Shown: piece by piece, positions 45,130-53,816 of the stretch
Numbering within the stretch: position 1 is the first letter of the stretch
Layout: every line of letters begins with the position of its first letter
NCBI GenBank assembly: GCA_021782205.1
Contig: JAJXVH010000014.1
Coordinates: 1-54,652, forward strand
Direction of reading: 5' to 3'
From: a bacterium
GTDB lineage: Bacteria; Elusimicrobiota; Elusimicrobia; UBA1565; UBA9628
DNA length: 54,652 nt
Position numbers and translations under genes: made by a program
Notes under the pieces: generated by a model
What the model was told of the DNA's origin: nothing
Seen by the model: only the letters and a program-made list of their open reading frames with translations
The model's database searches: none

Positions 45130-45158
45130 AGCATAATCGAACATGTGTTCGATGTCAA
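45130..45158 (-). promoter_or_regulatory. Promoter of the radical SAM gene
   Basis: On the minus strand, perfect TTGACA (45153-45158), an exactly 17-bp spacer and TATGCT (45130-45135). Transcription should start at or next to the ATG at 45123. Confidence 0.85.
45137..45152. promoter_or_regulatory. SOS-box-like operator (LexA-type palindrome) inside the promoter spacer
   Basis: TCGAACATGTGTTCGA: 7-bp arms separated by 2 bp. The core CGAAC-N4-GTTCG is the form bound by LexA in Gram-positive bacteria and several other phyla. It fills the spacer between the -35 and -10 elements, a position where repressor binding blocks RNA polymerase. Confidence 0.7.
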
Positions 45159-45172
45159 GCGCCGCCGCCGAG

Positions 45173-47365
45173 CTACGGCGCGACGCTCAGGCGCGCGCTC
45201 AAGCCGCCGACGGAGGACGTGCCCACGGTGATGTCGTAGTCGCCCGGTTCCACGGCGAACTTCATGTCGCGGTCCAGGAAGCCCAGCTCCCGGGGGCCCA
45301 AGATGAAATCGACGCGGGCGTCCTCGCCGGGCTTGAGGCTGACACGGCGGAAGCCCTTGAGCTCCGCGACGGGGCGCGTGACGTCGGCCGTGCGGCGGCG
45401 CAGGTAGAGCTGAACCACCTCGTCTCCCGCGCGCGCGCCGTCGTTGGCCACGTAGACGCGCACGTCGGCGCGGCCGCCGGCGGAGAGGGAGACGGGGTCG
45501 ACGGCCAGGCCGGAGAGGGTGAACGTGGTATAAGAAAGGCCCCAGCCGAACGGGAACTGCGGGGTCCAGGGGCCGTCGATGTATTTCGAGGAGTAATGCT
45601 CCGAAGACGCGGGCCGTCCGCCGTTCTTGTGGTTGTAGTAGATCGGGATCTGGCCGACGGAGCGCGGGAAGGTCATCGTCAGCTTGCCTCCCGGGTCGAC
45701 ATCACCGAACAGCGCGTCGGCCACCGCGTCTCCGCCCTGGCTGCCCGGCTGCCAGGCTTCCAAAACCGCGGAGGCCGCGTCCAGCAAGGCGCCCAGCGCC
45801 AGCGGGCGGCCGCCCAGCAGGACCACCGCCGTGGGCTTGCCGGCGGCCAGCGCCGCGCGCGCCAGGTCCAACTGGCGTCCCGGCAAATCCAAGGTGCTGC
45901 GCCCGGACGCCTCGCCGGTCATGTCCGCCGTCTCGCCCAGCACCAGGATCACCGCGTCCGCCGCGCGCGCCGCCGCCGTGGCGGAGGAGATGTCGAGGTC
46001 GGAGAGAGCCCCGATCGTGCCGCCGGTGGAGACGATCACCGCCGCGCCGGGCAGGGCCGCGCGCACGCCGTCAAGCACCGTGCGCGCGTCCGCCTCGCGC
46101 CCATCACCGGACCAGGAGCCCAAGGTCGCGGCCCGATCGTCGGCCAAGGGGCCGATGACGGCCACGGACTTCAGCGCCTTGGACAAAGGCAAAACGTTTC
46201 CATCGTTCTTGAGCAGAACCAAGGAGCGCTGCGCGGCGCGGCGCGCCGCGGCGCGATTATCCGCGGAGAACAACGCCGCGCTCTCGCGGGACTGGTCGGC
46301 GTAAGGACGGTCGAACAGGCCCAGCAGGAACTTCACGCGCAGGACGCGGCGCACCGCCTCGTCCAACACGGTCGTGGGCACCTTGCCCGCGCGCAGCAGC
46401 GCGGGCAGGTTCGATGCGTAGTCCCGGCTGACCATCTCCATATCCACGCCCGCGCTCAGCGCCAGCCGCGCCGCGTCGGCGCCGTCGGCGGCCACGCCGT
46501 GGCTGATCAACTCGTCGACGGCGTTGTAGTCGCTGACCACGAAGCCGGGAAACTTCCACTCGCCGCGCAGGACCTGGGTCAGCGTGAACGCGTTGGCGGA
46601 GGCCGGCACGCCGTCCAAATCGTTGAACGCGCTCATGAAGGTCAAAGCACCCGCGTCCACGGCGGCCTGGAACGGCGGGAAATAAATCTCGCGCAAGGTG
46701 CGCTCGGATATTTCCGTGGTGTTGTAGTCCCGTCCGCCCTCGGCCGCGCCGTAGCCGACCCAGTGCTTGGCGCACGCGGCCACGCGGCCAGGCTGGGTGG
46801 GATCTTTTCCTTGATAACCGCGCACCCAGGCGCGCGCCATGATGGCGCCCAGATAGGGGTCCTCGCCCGCGCCCTCGGCCACGCGGCCCCAGCGCGGGTC
46901 GCGCGCGACGTCCACCATGGGCGAAAAAGTCCAACGCACGCCCGCGGCTTCCGCCTCCGTCGCCGCCGTGCGCGCGGCGTCCTTGACCAGGGCCGGGTCC
47001 CAGGTGGCGGCCAGCGCCAGCGGGATGGGAAACACCGTGCGGTAGCCGTGAATCACGTCGAAGCCGAACAGGATCGGGATCTTCAGGCGCGAATGCTCCA
47101 CGGCCTCGCGCTGGAGCGCGTTCACGTTCGTCGCCCCCCGCACGTTGAGCACGGAGCCGAGCAAGCCCTTGCGCGCCAGCTCGGCCTGCTCCGGCCGCGC
47201 CGTGCCGTCGGCCAAGCCGTCGAGCTGCTGAAGCTGGCCGAGTTTTTCTTCCAAGGTCATCTTCGACAGCAGATCTTGAACCTCCGTCTCCACGTCCGCG
47301 TTCAAGCCCGGCGCCGCGGCCGCGTGCGCGGGCGCGGCCAGAAGCGCGAGCAAAATCGGGATCAT
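45173..47365 (-). CDS. Glycoside hydrolase family 3 beta-glucosidase (BglX-like)
   Basis: Exported exo-acting beta-glucosidase of 730 residues with a signal peptide (about 1-17). The (beta/alpha)8 domain includes FGFDVIHGYRTVFPIPLALA and the nucleophile Asp279 in VVSDYNAVDEL. The second domain and a C-terminal fibronectin-III-like domain (DEVVQLYLRRRTADVTRPV) follow, as in BglX. The ATG overlaps the stop of the glucoamylase-family gene, and AGGAG precedes it. The pair resembles GH144-GH3 gene pairs known for beta-1,2-glucan use, so release of glucose from short beta-glucans is a fair inference. Confidence 0.93.
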   Translation of the reverse strand: MIPILLALLAAPAHAAAAPGLNADVETEVQDLLSKMTLEEKLGQLQQLDGLADGTARPEQAELARKGLLGSVLNVRGATNVNALQREAVEHSRLKIPILFGFDVIHGYRTVFPIPLALAATWDPALVKDAARTAATEAEAAGVRWTFSPMVDVARDPRWGRVAEGAGEDPYLGAIMARAWVRGYQGKDPTQPGRVAACAKHWVGYGAAEGGRDYNTTEISERTLREIYFPPFQAAVDAGALTFMSAFNDLDGVPASANAFTLTQVLRGEWKFPGFVVSDYNAVDELISHGVAADGADAARLALSAGVDMEMVSRDYASNLPALLRAGKVPTTVLDEAVRRVLRVKFLLGLFDRPYADQSRESAALFSADNRAAARRAAQRSLVLLKNDGNVLPLSKALKSVAVIGPLADDRAATLGSWSGDGREADARTVLDGVRAALPGAAVIVSTGGTIGALSDLDISSATAAARAADAVILVLGETADMTGEASGRSTLDLPGRQLDLARAALAAGKPTAVVLLGGRPLALGALLDAASAVLEAWQPGSQGGDAVADALFGDVDPGGKLTMTFPRSVGQIPIYYNHKNGGRPASSEHYSSKYIDGPWTPQFPFGWGLSYTTFTLSGLAVDPVSLSAGGRADVRVYVANDGARAGDEVVQLYLRRRTADVTRPVAELKGFRRVSLKPGEDARVDFILGPRELGFLDRDMKFAVEPGDYDITVGTSSVGGLSARLSVAP

Positions 47366-48744
47366 GGGGTCTCCTTTTTGAAGCCGACTTCGTTCATGGC
47401 GCGGCCGATCTCCGGGTTGCTCATGAACCAGCCCCAGATCTTGCCGTCGCGCTGATTTTCCGCGCTGAGCGCGGTGATGCCCTGATCGATGCCGATGACG
47501 TCCTTGTCCACCCAGCCGTCGGCCGGATTGAACGCGTCGACGAAGCCGTAGCGGCCGTAGATTTTACCGCCCCAGCGCTTTTTCATCTCGCGCAAGGCGT
47601 CGAGCGACTGCTCCGGCGTGAACATGATCGAGCCGCCGGGCGCGCAGGGGGCGACGGTGCCGTCGTCGGCGGCGCTGCGCGGCGGGCCGCCCCAGGCCTT
47701 ATAGCCGCCTTCCGTATCCGAGGCCGTGCCGCCCCAGACGTCGGCCGAGTACGTGGGCACGTCCTTCGACATGTCCGCGAAGAACTGACGCTGGGCCAGC
47801 GTGGCCGTGACGGAATTTTGGAAGTAGTCGATGCCGTGGCCGTCCTTGAGCCCGCGGAAATCCACGTAGGCCTGCGAGTATTGATGGATGAACAAGGGCG
47901 CGTCGCCGGCGATATACGTGTAGGTGCCGTAATGCACGCTCTCGCGCGCCCAGTCGTTCCACTCCGAGGGCGGGATCGGGTGCGTGGGCGAGCCGACGGC
48001 CAGCAGGTCCAGGATCATGTGCTCGCTGTAGCCGCCCCAGCGTGCGGGGATGAAGCCGTTCTCCGGCGTCCAGCCCATGGACAGCAGCGGCGGCGTCCCC
48101 TTCAGCATCCATGGAAAATCCACACGGTCGTAGATGGCGGTCGCCAGCGCGCGGATCTCCGGATCGCCGCCGAAGCACTGGCGCGCGGTCAGCACGCCGC
48201 CCAGCAGGAGCGCGGTGTCGATGGTGGAGACTTCGCTGCCGTAGGCGCGCGCGCCGGTGCGCGCGTCGATGAAGTGATAGAAGAAGCCGTGTTCCTGCGG
48301 CGCCGTGTTCAGCAGGAAGGTCAAAGTCGCCTTGGCGCGCGCGCGCGCCTGGTCGCGCGTCACCCAGCCGTGCGTAGCACCCGCGCACAGCGCGCTGAGC
48401 CCGAAGCCGGTGGCAGCCACGCTGGCGACGGGGTCGGCCGCCTTGGCGCCATCGGCCGCCGCGCGGTCCGGCACCTGGCCGGTCGCCGGGTCGGCCTGCT
48501 CCCAAAAATAAAGGAAGCCGCGGCGCTCCACGTCGTCGCGCAGTTCCACGTCGCTTTTGGGCAGAGGCTGCGCGGGCGGGGCCGCGGGCGCCGCGACCCC
48601 GGACGCGGACGGCGCGGCGGACGCGCCGCCCCGCGCGGCCGAGCCGTCGAAGCTTGCGGCGGCGGCCTGCGCGGCGGATTCGTCCGACGACGCGCGGGCG
48701 CTCGCGGCGGACAGGATCAGGCACGCGGCCAGCAGGCTTCTCAT
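47362..48744 (-). CDS. Glucoamylase-family (PF10091, GH144-like) secreted glucanase
   Basis: The ATG at 48744 is preferred (the -10 element TAGGAT lies 7 nt upstream); an ATG at 48753 overlaps that element. The signal peptide is followed by ~50 Ala/Ser-rich residues, then the domain: RRGFLYFWEQADPATGQVPD at the start, AATGFGLSALCAGATHGW, MGWTPENGFIPARWGGYSEH and FIHQYSQAYVDFRGL. This is an all-alpha glycosidase fold used by endo-beta-1,2-glucanases of GH144. It is coupled to the GH3 gene by ATGA overlap. Endo cleavage here followed by exo cleavage by GH3 is the likely scheme. Confidence 0.88.
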   Translation of the reverse strand: MRSLLAACLILSAASARASSDESAAQAAAASFDGSAARGGASAAPSASGVAAPAAPPAQPLPKSDVELRDDVERRGFLYFWEQADPATGQVPDRAAADGAKAADPVASVAATGFGLSALCAGATHGWVTRDQARARAKATLTFLLNTAPQEHGFFYHFIDARTGARAYGSEVSTIDTALLLGGVLTARQCFGGDPEIRALATAIYDRVDFPWMLKGTPPLLSMGWTPENGFIPARWGGYSEHMILDLLAVGSPTHPIPPSEWNDWARESVHYGTYTYIAGDAPLFIHQYSQAYVDFRGLKDGHGIDYFQNSVTATLAQRQFFADMSKDVPTYSADVWGGTASDTEGGYKAWGGPPRSAADDGTVAPCAPGGSIMFTPEQSLDALREMKKRWGGKIYGRYGFVDAFNPADGWVDKDVIGIDQGITALSAENQRDGKIWGWFMSNPEIGRAMNEVGFKKETP

Positions 48745-48751
48745 CTCCGCC

Positions 48752-48757
48752 ATCCTA
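48752..48757 (-). promoter_or_regulatory. -10 element of the glucanase operon
   Basis: TAGGAT with an upstream TGA (extended -10 form) on the minus strand, 7 nt from the ATG at 48744. Confidence 0.5.
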
Positions 48758-48828
48758 TCATGCCGGAAGGCAAAAATTCATCTCCGCCGCGACGTCCACC
48801 GGCGCGAAGCCGGTCGAGCTGCGTGGCC

Positions 48829-48856
48829 TTGACAATCGGCGTATTCCGGCTATCCT
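48829..48856 (+). promoter_or_regulatory. Promoter of the cysteine peptidase gene
   Basis: Perfect TTGACA (48829-48834), a 16-bp spacer and TATCCT (48851-48856). The leader of ~26 nt includes an AGGAGA ribosome-binding site at about 48877-48882. Confidence 0.75.
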
Positions 48857-48888
48857 TGAACTGTCCCGACTTACTCAGGAGAAACCCC

Positions 48889-50568
48889 TTGTCCCCTCGA
48901 AAAGTTGTGTGGAGTGCTTTGGCGCTGGCCGCGCTGTCATCGGCGGTCGGCGCGGCGGAAAACGAGCTGACGTTCGCGTTTACATGCACCGTCGGCGAGG
49001 ACAATCAGCCCGTCTGCCCCAAATCCGGGGCGCGCTGCGCCTTCAAGAACAAAAGCGGGACGCCGGTCACGTTCGACCTTCCATATCAGTTATACGAGGG
49101 TGCCTCGCGTCCCGACCCCGCCTGCGGCGAACTGAAGCTGGGTGATTTTCCGGAGGGCACGCAGTGCTTCCAAGTGACGGACCTGCCGAACTACATCTGC
49201 GATTACCTGCGCGCCAGCGGTCCTCCGTCGGGATTTGAAACGGTTTTCAATTCTCTGCCGACGCTCGCCGCGCAAAAATCGGCCGCAATCGATGAGATCG
49301 CCTCCGCGGACACCGCCTACGCGGCGTGGTTTGACTTTCGCATTCATGCAGACGCGTCGAAAATCCCGGCGGCGACACCGGACCTGGAAAAATGGAAGAA
49401 GCTGTCCTCGATGTTCAATACCGCATATGTGGGGTTGTACACCGTGGCGAAGCCGTTTCTTTGGCCGCCGTCAAAGCAGAACTCCTACATCAACGGCGAG
49501 GACCGCGCCGACCCCTGGACATACGCGGATTACATCGGGAATAGGCCGTCGCCGTCGCAAAACGCGTCATTCCCGGCCATCAGATCGGCGATGGACGCCA
49601 TCGAGGCGAAGCAGGTCGAAGCGGCCCGTCGGCGCGTGACCAGCCGACTTCCCAGCGGAATGAGCTTCAATGATTTGAACGAATCGTTCGATGGATCCCT
49701 GGGCAGCGGAGCGGCGCCGACGCCCGCGGTACCCGGACAGACCCGGCCGTCCGGGGCAACCCCAAAACCGGATTCGCCCCTCGACTTGACGGCCACGACG
49801 CCGCCCCCGTCGCCCGTCACCGCGGGAGTGACTTCCGACGGTTCCTCCGGCTGGTCGCTGTTGCCCAAACAAATGCCCACGGTCGCTCAATTGGGCATCT
49901 TCAGCCGGGGCTATAGCGACGGCGTCCAACGGCTCAAGGACCTTTCCGCCATGATGATCGCGCACGCGACGGGAAAAACCTACACCCTGGGAGATCCGCT
50001 GGACCGGGCACAGAACGGCTTACAACAGTTGGCCGGCAGTTGCGGCGTCGGCGCTCAGTACCAGGCGCTGGCCGCGCACGGCAAGATCGTGCCTATGCCG
50101 ACCTTGGCCCGGACCGCGGAAGACCACGGATGGTACGTGGAGATCAATAATATAAACGACCCCAACGGTCAGGTCGGGGGGACCGACTTCTCCAATGAGG
50201 GAAAACTTCTGGCCCTCAACGGCGTAGCCAATCGCGTGATCCAGAAGACCGACGCGGCTTCGCTCCAGAAGTGGCTCGTCACAAGCCCCAGCCACGACGC
50301 GATCGTGGACGTGAGGGCGAAGATCCTCTGGAACAATCCCAAGATTGGCGACGGCGTGGACCACGACATCTATATCAGCGGCGTGGAAATCAATCACGCC
50401 TCGGGCCAGATCGTCGGCTACTACATCAACGACACCGGCACCGGCGAAGCCGGGCGCTACGTGCCGGCCGAGACTTTCAATAAGGCTTGGGGAGGCGACA
50501 TGGTCGAAATCGGCGCGACGTCGAATTCGCCGACTCCCGCCGTCACGACGCTGCGAGGTGCGCCATGA
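48889..50568 (+). CDS. Secreted protein with a C-terminal C39-like cysteine peptidase domain
   Basis: The TTG at 48889 is the start because AGGAGA lies 6 nt upstream and a signal peptide follows at once (cleaved after VGA-A). The N-terminal ~260 residues contain six or more Cys and match no family I know. A Pro/Thr-rich linker spans ~275-320. The C-terminal domain has Cys385 in LAGSCGVGAQYQAL, His492 in GVDHDIYISGVE and Asp515 in GYYINDTGTG, then VPAETFNKAWGGDM: the order and spacing of C39-like or papain-like peptidases. The catalytic residues look intact. It overlaps the next gene by ATGA. The substrate is unknown. Confidence 0.72.
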   Translation: MSPRKVVWSALALAALSSAVGAAENELTFAFTCTVGEDNQPVCPKSGARCAFKNKSGTPVTFDLPYQLYEGASRPDPACGELKLGDFPEGTQCFQVTDLPNYICDYLRASGPPSGFETVFNSLPTLAAQKSAAIDEIASADTAYAAWFDFRIHADASKIPAATPDLEKWKKLSSMFNTAYVGLYTVAKPFLWPPSKQNSYINGEDRADPWTYADYIGNRPSPSQNASFPAIRSAMDAIEAKQVEAARRRVTSRLPSGMSFNDLNESFDGSLGSGAAPTPAVPGQTRPSGATPKPDSPLDLTATTPPPSPVTAGVTSDGSSGWSLLPKQMPTVAQLGIFSRGYSDGVQRLKDLSAMMIAHATGKTYTLGDPLDRAQNGLQQLAGSCGVGAQYQALAAHGKIVPMPTLARTAEDHGWYVEINNINDPNGQVGGTDFSNEGKLLALNGVANRVIQKTDAASLQKWLVTSPSHDAIVDVRAKILWNNPKIGDGVDHDIYISGVEINHASGQIVGYYINDTGTGEAGRYVPAETFNKAWGGDMVEIGATSNSPTPAVTTLRGAP

Positions 50569-51176
50569 TCTCGCCTCGCGCCCTGGCGGCGCTCGCCTTC
50601 GCGGCGGCGACTTGCGCGTGCGGCCGGCCGCACGAAGATTGGGTGGGGCGTCTGCAGGCCAATGATCTCTACCGGCGTGCCGATGCCGTGCGCGAATCAC
50701 CTTCCTGCTCCAAAGTTCTGCCAACGGAGTCCGGCCGCACCCTCCCGGTCCCCGAGCGCGCCGGCGGCTACGCGGTCCTGTTCTACCCCGTCTCCGTGTC
50801 GCCCGATCGTTCCGACGTGTCGACGCCGCGCTACCGCGCGGTCTTCGCTCCGGCCGCGACGCCGGCCGGCGACCGTTGCGAGCCGTTCAACAACGGCGCC
50901 TCCCGCATGCTGGGTCCCGCGGTGCCACCGGGGGTCTCGAACGAGGACTACTATCGCGCCGAGGCGCGCGTGTTCGAGTCCTTGCCGCGCGTCTCGGCGC
51001 TCTACGGCGCGGGGGCCGTGGCACCCGCCGACCGCCCGACGCTGACCAAATTTTTCGACGCGTTTACGACCATCGCCGAGCCGGGCTTGGCGGCGTATTA
51101 CTACCGCCTCAATCCCGACTTTTGGGAGTGGCTGCGGACCTCCGGCAGCCATTCCCTTCCCAAGCCGGAGTCCTGA
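50565..51176 (+). CDS. Small exported protein, partner of the cysteine peptidase
   Basis: The ATG overlaps the peptidase stop, so both are made together. The 203-residue product has a hydrophobic leader ending AAATCAC-G, perhaps a non-standard lipobox at the second Cys. The mature part is ~180 residues with two or three further Cys (SPSCSKVLP, GDRCEPF) and a C-terminal helical region (LTKFFDAFTTIAEPGLAAYYY). No family is recognised. By position it may be an inhibitor, anchor or chaperone for the peptidase, but nothing in the sequence proves it. Confidence 0.65.
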   Translation: MISPRALAALAFAAATCACGRPHEDWVGRLQANDLYRRADAVRESPSCSKVLPTESGRTLPVPERAGGYAVLFYPVSVSPDRSDVSTPRYRAVFAPAATPAGDRCEPFNNGASRMLGPAVPPGVSNEDYYRAEARVFESLPRVSALYGAGAVAPADRPTLTKFFDAFTTIAEPGLAAYYYRLNPDFWEWLRTSGSHSLPKPES

Positions 51177-51210
51177 CAGAAACTCCCGCGATGCCGGTTG
51201 ACGCCGCGCG

Positions 51211-52983
51211 TCAGACCGACAGCCGCCGGACTTCCTCTTCCTTAAGTTGGAGCGCGTTCTGCACGCGCTCCATGTCCGTGCCGACCTGGGTCACGCGCGC
51301 GAAGTCCTCGTAGAGCGCCGGGTCCGACATCTCGTGGGCCAGCGCCTCCAGCTCCACGTGCAGACGCGCCAGCTCGGCCGAGGCTTTTTCCAAGGCCTTG
51401 GCGCGGCGGCGCGCGTCCTTGCCGGCCTCGTACTGATTGTCGGCCTCGGAATTGGTGGGCGCGGGGGCGGCGTCGCGGCCCGCGGCGGCGGCGTCGTCGG
51501 CCAGGAGCTGGGCCTGGCGGTGGCGGAAATATTCGAAGTTGCCGGGGTAGACGGTGATCTTGCCTTGGACCACGTGCACCACGTGGTCGGCCACCGCGTT
51601 GAGAAAGTAGACGTCGTGGCTGATCGCGCAGATGGTGCCTTCGAACTTCTTGAGCGCCTCGACCAAGGCCTCCACGCTGGTCAGGTCCAGGTGGGTGGTG
51701 GGCTCGTCGAGCAGGAGGACGTTGGGCGGGTCCAGCAGGAGCTTGGCCAGCTGCAGGCGGGATTTCTCGCCGCCGGAGAGGACCTTGACCTTCTTGTGCA
51801 CCATGTCGCCCGGAAACAGAAACGTACCCAGCACGGTGCGCGTGAACAGGTCGCCGTTGAGGCGGCCCACGCTGGTGGCCTCCTGCAACACCGTGCGCTC
51901 CGGCTCCAACTGGCCCTCGCGGTGCTGTGAAAAATAGCCCACCTTCACGTTGTGGCCGAGGATGCGCTCGCCCGAGTCGATGGGGATGATGTCGCCCAGG
52001 ACCTTGAGCAAGGTGGACTTGCCCGCGCCGTTGGGACCGACGAAGGCCATCTTCTGGCCGCGCTCCAGCTCGAAGTTCAGGCCTTCGTAGACCTTGGTGG
52101 GGCCGTAGGACTTGCACGCGTCCTTGAGGCGCAGGACCGTGGTGCCGGTGCGGCCGGGCTGCGGGAAGGAGATGCTGACCGCCTTCGACGACGGCGGCAG
52201 GACGATCTCCTCCACCTTCTCCAGCTTCTTCATCACGCTCTGCACGCGCGACGCGGTGGACGCGCGCGCGCGGTTGCGCATGATGAACTCCTTCATGTCG
52301 GCGATCTCGTCTTGCTGCTGCTTCCAGGCGGACTCCAGGCGCGCGCGCGCGGCCTCGCGCTCGGCGATGAAGCCGTCGTAGTTCGTGTTGTACTTCTTAA
52401 GGCGCTTCTCCTCCACGGCCAGGATCGCCGAGCAGACCTCGTCGATGAACGCGCGGTCGTGCGAGATCATCAGGATGGCGCCGGGGTAGGACTTCAGGTA
52501 TTCCTGGAACCACAGCAACGTCTCCAGGTCCAGATGGTTGGTGGGCTCGTCGAGCAGGAGCAGCTGCGGCTCCTCGACCAGCAGGCGCGCCAGCGCCGCG
52601 CGCATGGCCCAGCCGCCGGACAGCTCCGAGAGGTGCCGGTCGAAGTCCTTGACCTTGAAGCCCAGCCCCATCAAAATCTTCTTGGCCTTCGCCGTCTCGC
52701 GCCCGTCCGGGTCCGCGCGGTGCGCCAGCGCCGTCTCCAGCACCGTCTCCGGGCCGATAGGCGGATTTTCCTGAGGCAGGTAGCCGGCCTTGGCGCCCCG
52801 CTTCCATTCGATGCCGCCCGAATCCGGCTCCTCCTCGCCCAGCAGCATCTTGAACAGCGTGGACTTGCCCGCGCCGTTGGGCCCCACCAGCGCGTAGCGG
52901 TCGCCCGCGTTGAGCTGGAGGTCGGCCCCATCGTACAGGAGCTGGTCGCCGAAGGATTTCTTGAGGCCGCGCACGGAGATCAT
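51211..52983 (-). CDS. ABC-F family ATPase
   Basis: A soluble tandem ATPase without membrane domains. Both halves have Walker A (GPNGAGKST), the signature (LSGGWAMRAALARLL in the first, LSGGEKSRLQLAKLL in the second) and Walker B (LLLLDEPTNHLD and LLLDEPTTHLD). The linker between the halves is the charged helix pair that reaches the ribosome in ABC-F proteins. A C-terminal coiled coil (~510-590) resembles those of Uup and YheS. These proteins rescue stalled ribosomes or protect against antibiotics. TAGAAT lies 9 nt before the ATG on the minus strand. Confidence 0.94.
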   Translation of the reverse strand: MISVRGLKKSFGDQLLYDGADLQLNAGDRYALVGPNGAGKSTLFKMLLGEEEPDSGGIEWKRGAKAGYLPQENPPIGPETVLETALAHRADPDGRETAKAKKILMGLGFKVKDFDRHLSELSGGWAMRAALARLLVEEPQLLLLDEPTNHLDLETLLWFQEYLKSYPGAILMISHDRAFIDEVCSAILAVEEKRLKKYNTNYDGFIAEREAARARLESAWKQQQDEIADMKEFIMRNRARASTASRVQSVMKKLEKVEEIVLPPSSKAVSISFPQPGRTGTTVLRLKDACKSYGPTKVYEGLNFELERGQKMAFVGPNGAGKSTLLKVLGDIIPIDSGERILGHNVKVGYFSQHREGQLEPERTVLQEATSVGRLNGDLFTRTVLGTFLFPGDMVHKKVKVLSGGEKSRLQLAKLLLDPPNVLLLDEPTTHLDLTSVEALVEALKKFEGTICAISHDVYFLNAVADHVVHVVQGKITVYPGNFEYFRHRQAQLLADDAAAAGRDAAPAPTNSEADNQYEAGKDARRRAKALEKASAELARLHVELEALAHEMSDPALYEDFARVTQVGTDMERVQNALQLKEEEVRRLSV

Positions 52984-52992
52984 AGGATGAAG

Positions 52993-52998
52993 ATTCTA
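52993..52998 (-). promoter_or_regulatory. -10 element of the ABC-F gene
   Basis: TAGAAT on the minus strand, 9 nt from the ATG at 52983. Confidence 0.45.
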
Positions 52999-53018
52999 CC
53001 TTTGCGCGCGCCCGGCCG

Positions 53019-53816
53019 CTACTCCGCTTCCAGGCGGAAGCCCAGCATCTGCGGCAGGCGCACCGGCACGGGCTTGCCGTTGAGGCCCAAGGCGGGAGAG
53101 AAGATCATGCGCGCGGCCACGCGGCGGGCGGCGGCGTCGAAGGCGGGGCTGGCGGAGCCCACGACTTCCGCGTTCCAGACGCGTCCGTTGACGTCGATGT
53201 GGATCATCAAGGTGACGTCGGCTTCGTGGCCCTGGGCGCGTTCGCCGACGGGGTATTCGGTGAGCATGGCCTTGCGCACCACGTCGGCGTTGAGCAGGTG
53301 CGGGAAGGCCGTCAGCGGCGTGCCCCCGTGGCCGTGGCCGCCGACCACGCCCTCATCGGAACCTTCGCCGGAGCCGCCGACCTTGGCCGCGGTGCCTTGA
53401 CCGCCCAAAGCACCCCCGGGCGTGGAGACCGTGTCGTCGCCTTTGGCCGAGCCGGGACCGGTCGGGACTTGCGGCTTGTCGAGCTTCTTGGTGTCCGGGC
53501 TGGGCAGGACCCAGTCCTTGGGCGGCTCGGGCGGTTTCGGCGGCGCGGGCGGCGGCGGTTTGGGCGGCGGGGCCGTCAGTTCCGCGGTGCGGTTGACCGC
53601 GGCCGCCTTGCCGGGCACCAGCGGCTTGGGCGCGCCCAGCTTGGCCGGACCGTCGCCAAGAATGGAACTGGTGATCTCGATCTCCATCGGCGGCGGCTCT
53701 GACGGAGCCCACGAGACGCGCGCCAGCGCCAACAAGAGCCCGAGCAAAACGCCGTGCAGGGCCAAAGACCAGCCCAGCGAACGCGCCGGAGGCGGAGCCT
53801 CGGGCGCGCGGTTCAC
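53019..53816 (-). CDS. tonB: TonB-family energy transducer
   Basis: Links the inner-membrane proton channel to outer-membrane receptors. One membrane segment near the N-terminus (LGWSLALHGVLLGLLLALA) is followed by a long Pro/Lys/Gly-rich spacer across the periplasm and a C-terminal TonB domain (EADVTLMIHIDVNGRVWNAE, then SPAFDAAARRVAARMIFSP). The GTG start overlaps the exbD stop (GTGA). Together with exbD and exbB it forms a complete operon that suggests outer-membrane TonB-dependent uptake. Confidence 0.9.
   Translation of the reverse strand: MNRAPEAPPPARSLGWSLALHGVLLGLLLALARVSWAPSEPPPMEIEITSSILGDGPAKLGAPKPLVPGKAAAVNRTAELTAPPPKPPPPAPPKPPEPPKDWVLPSPDTKKLDKPQVPTGPGSAKGDDTVSTPGGALGGQGTAAKVGGSGEGSDEGVVGGHGHGGTPLTAFPHLLNADVVRKAMLTEYPVGERAQGHEADVTLMIHIDVNGRVWNAEVVGSASPAFDAAARRVAARMIFSPALGLNGKPVPVRLPQMLGFRLEAE

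Noticed and set aside
45143-47455. A 770-codon open frame on the plus strand opposite the GH3 gene
   Set aside because: It lies wholly antisense to a well-supported GH3 enzyme, and its product is His/Arg/Gly/Gln-rich without any domain, as expected for a shadow in GC-rich DNA.
47818-48888. Upstream extension of the cysteine peptidase frame by 357 codons
   Set aside because: It is antisense to the glucanase gene; the TTG at 48889 has a good ribosome-binding site, a promoter and an immediate signal peptide.
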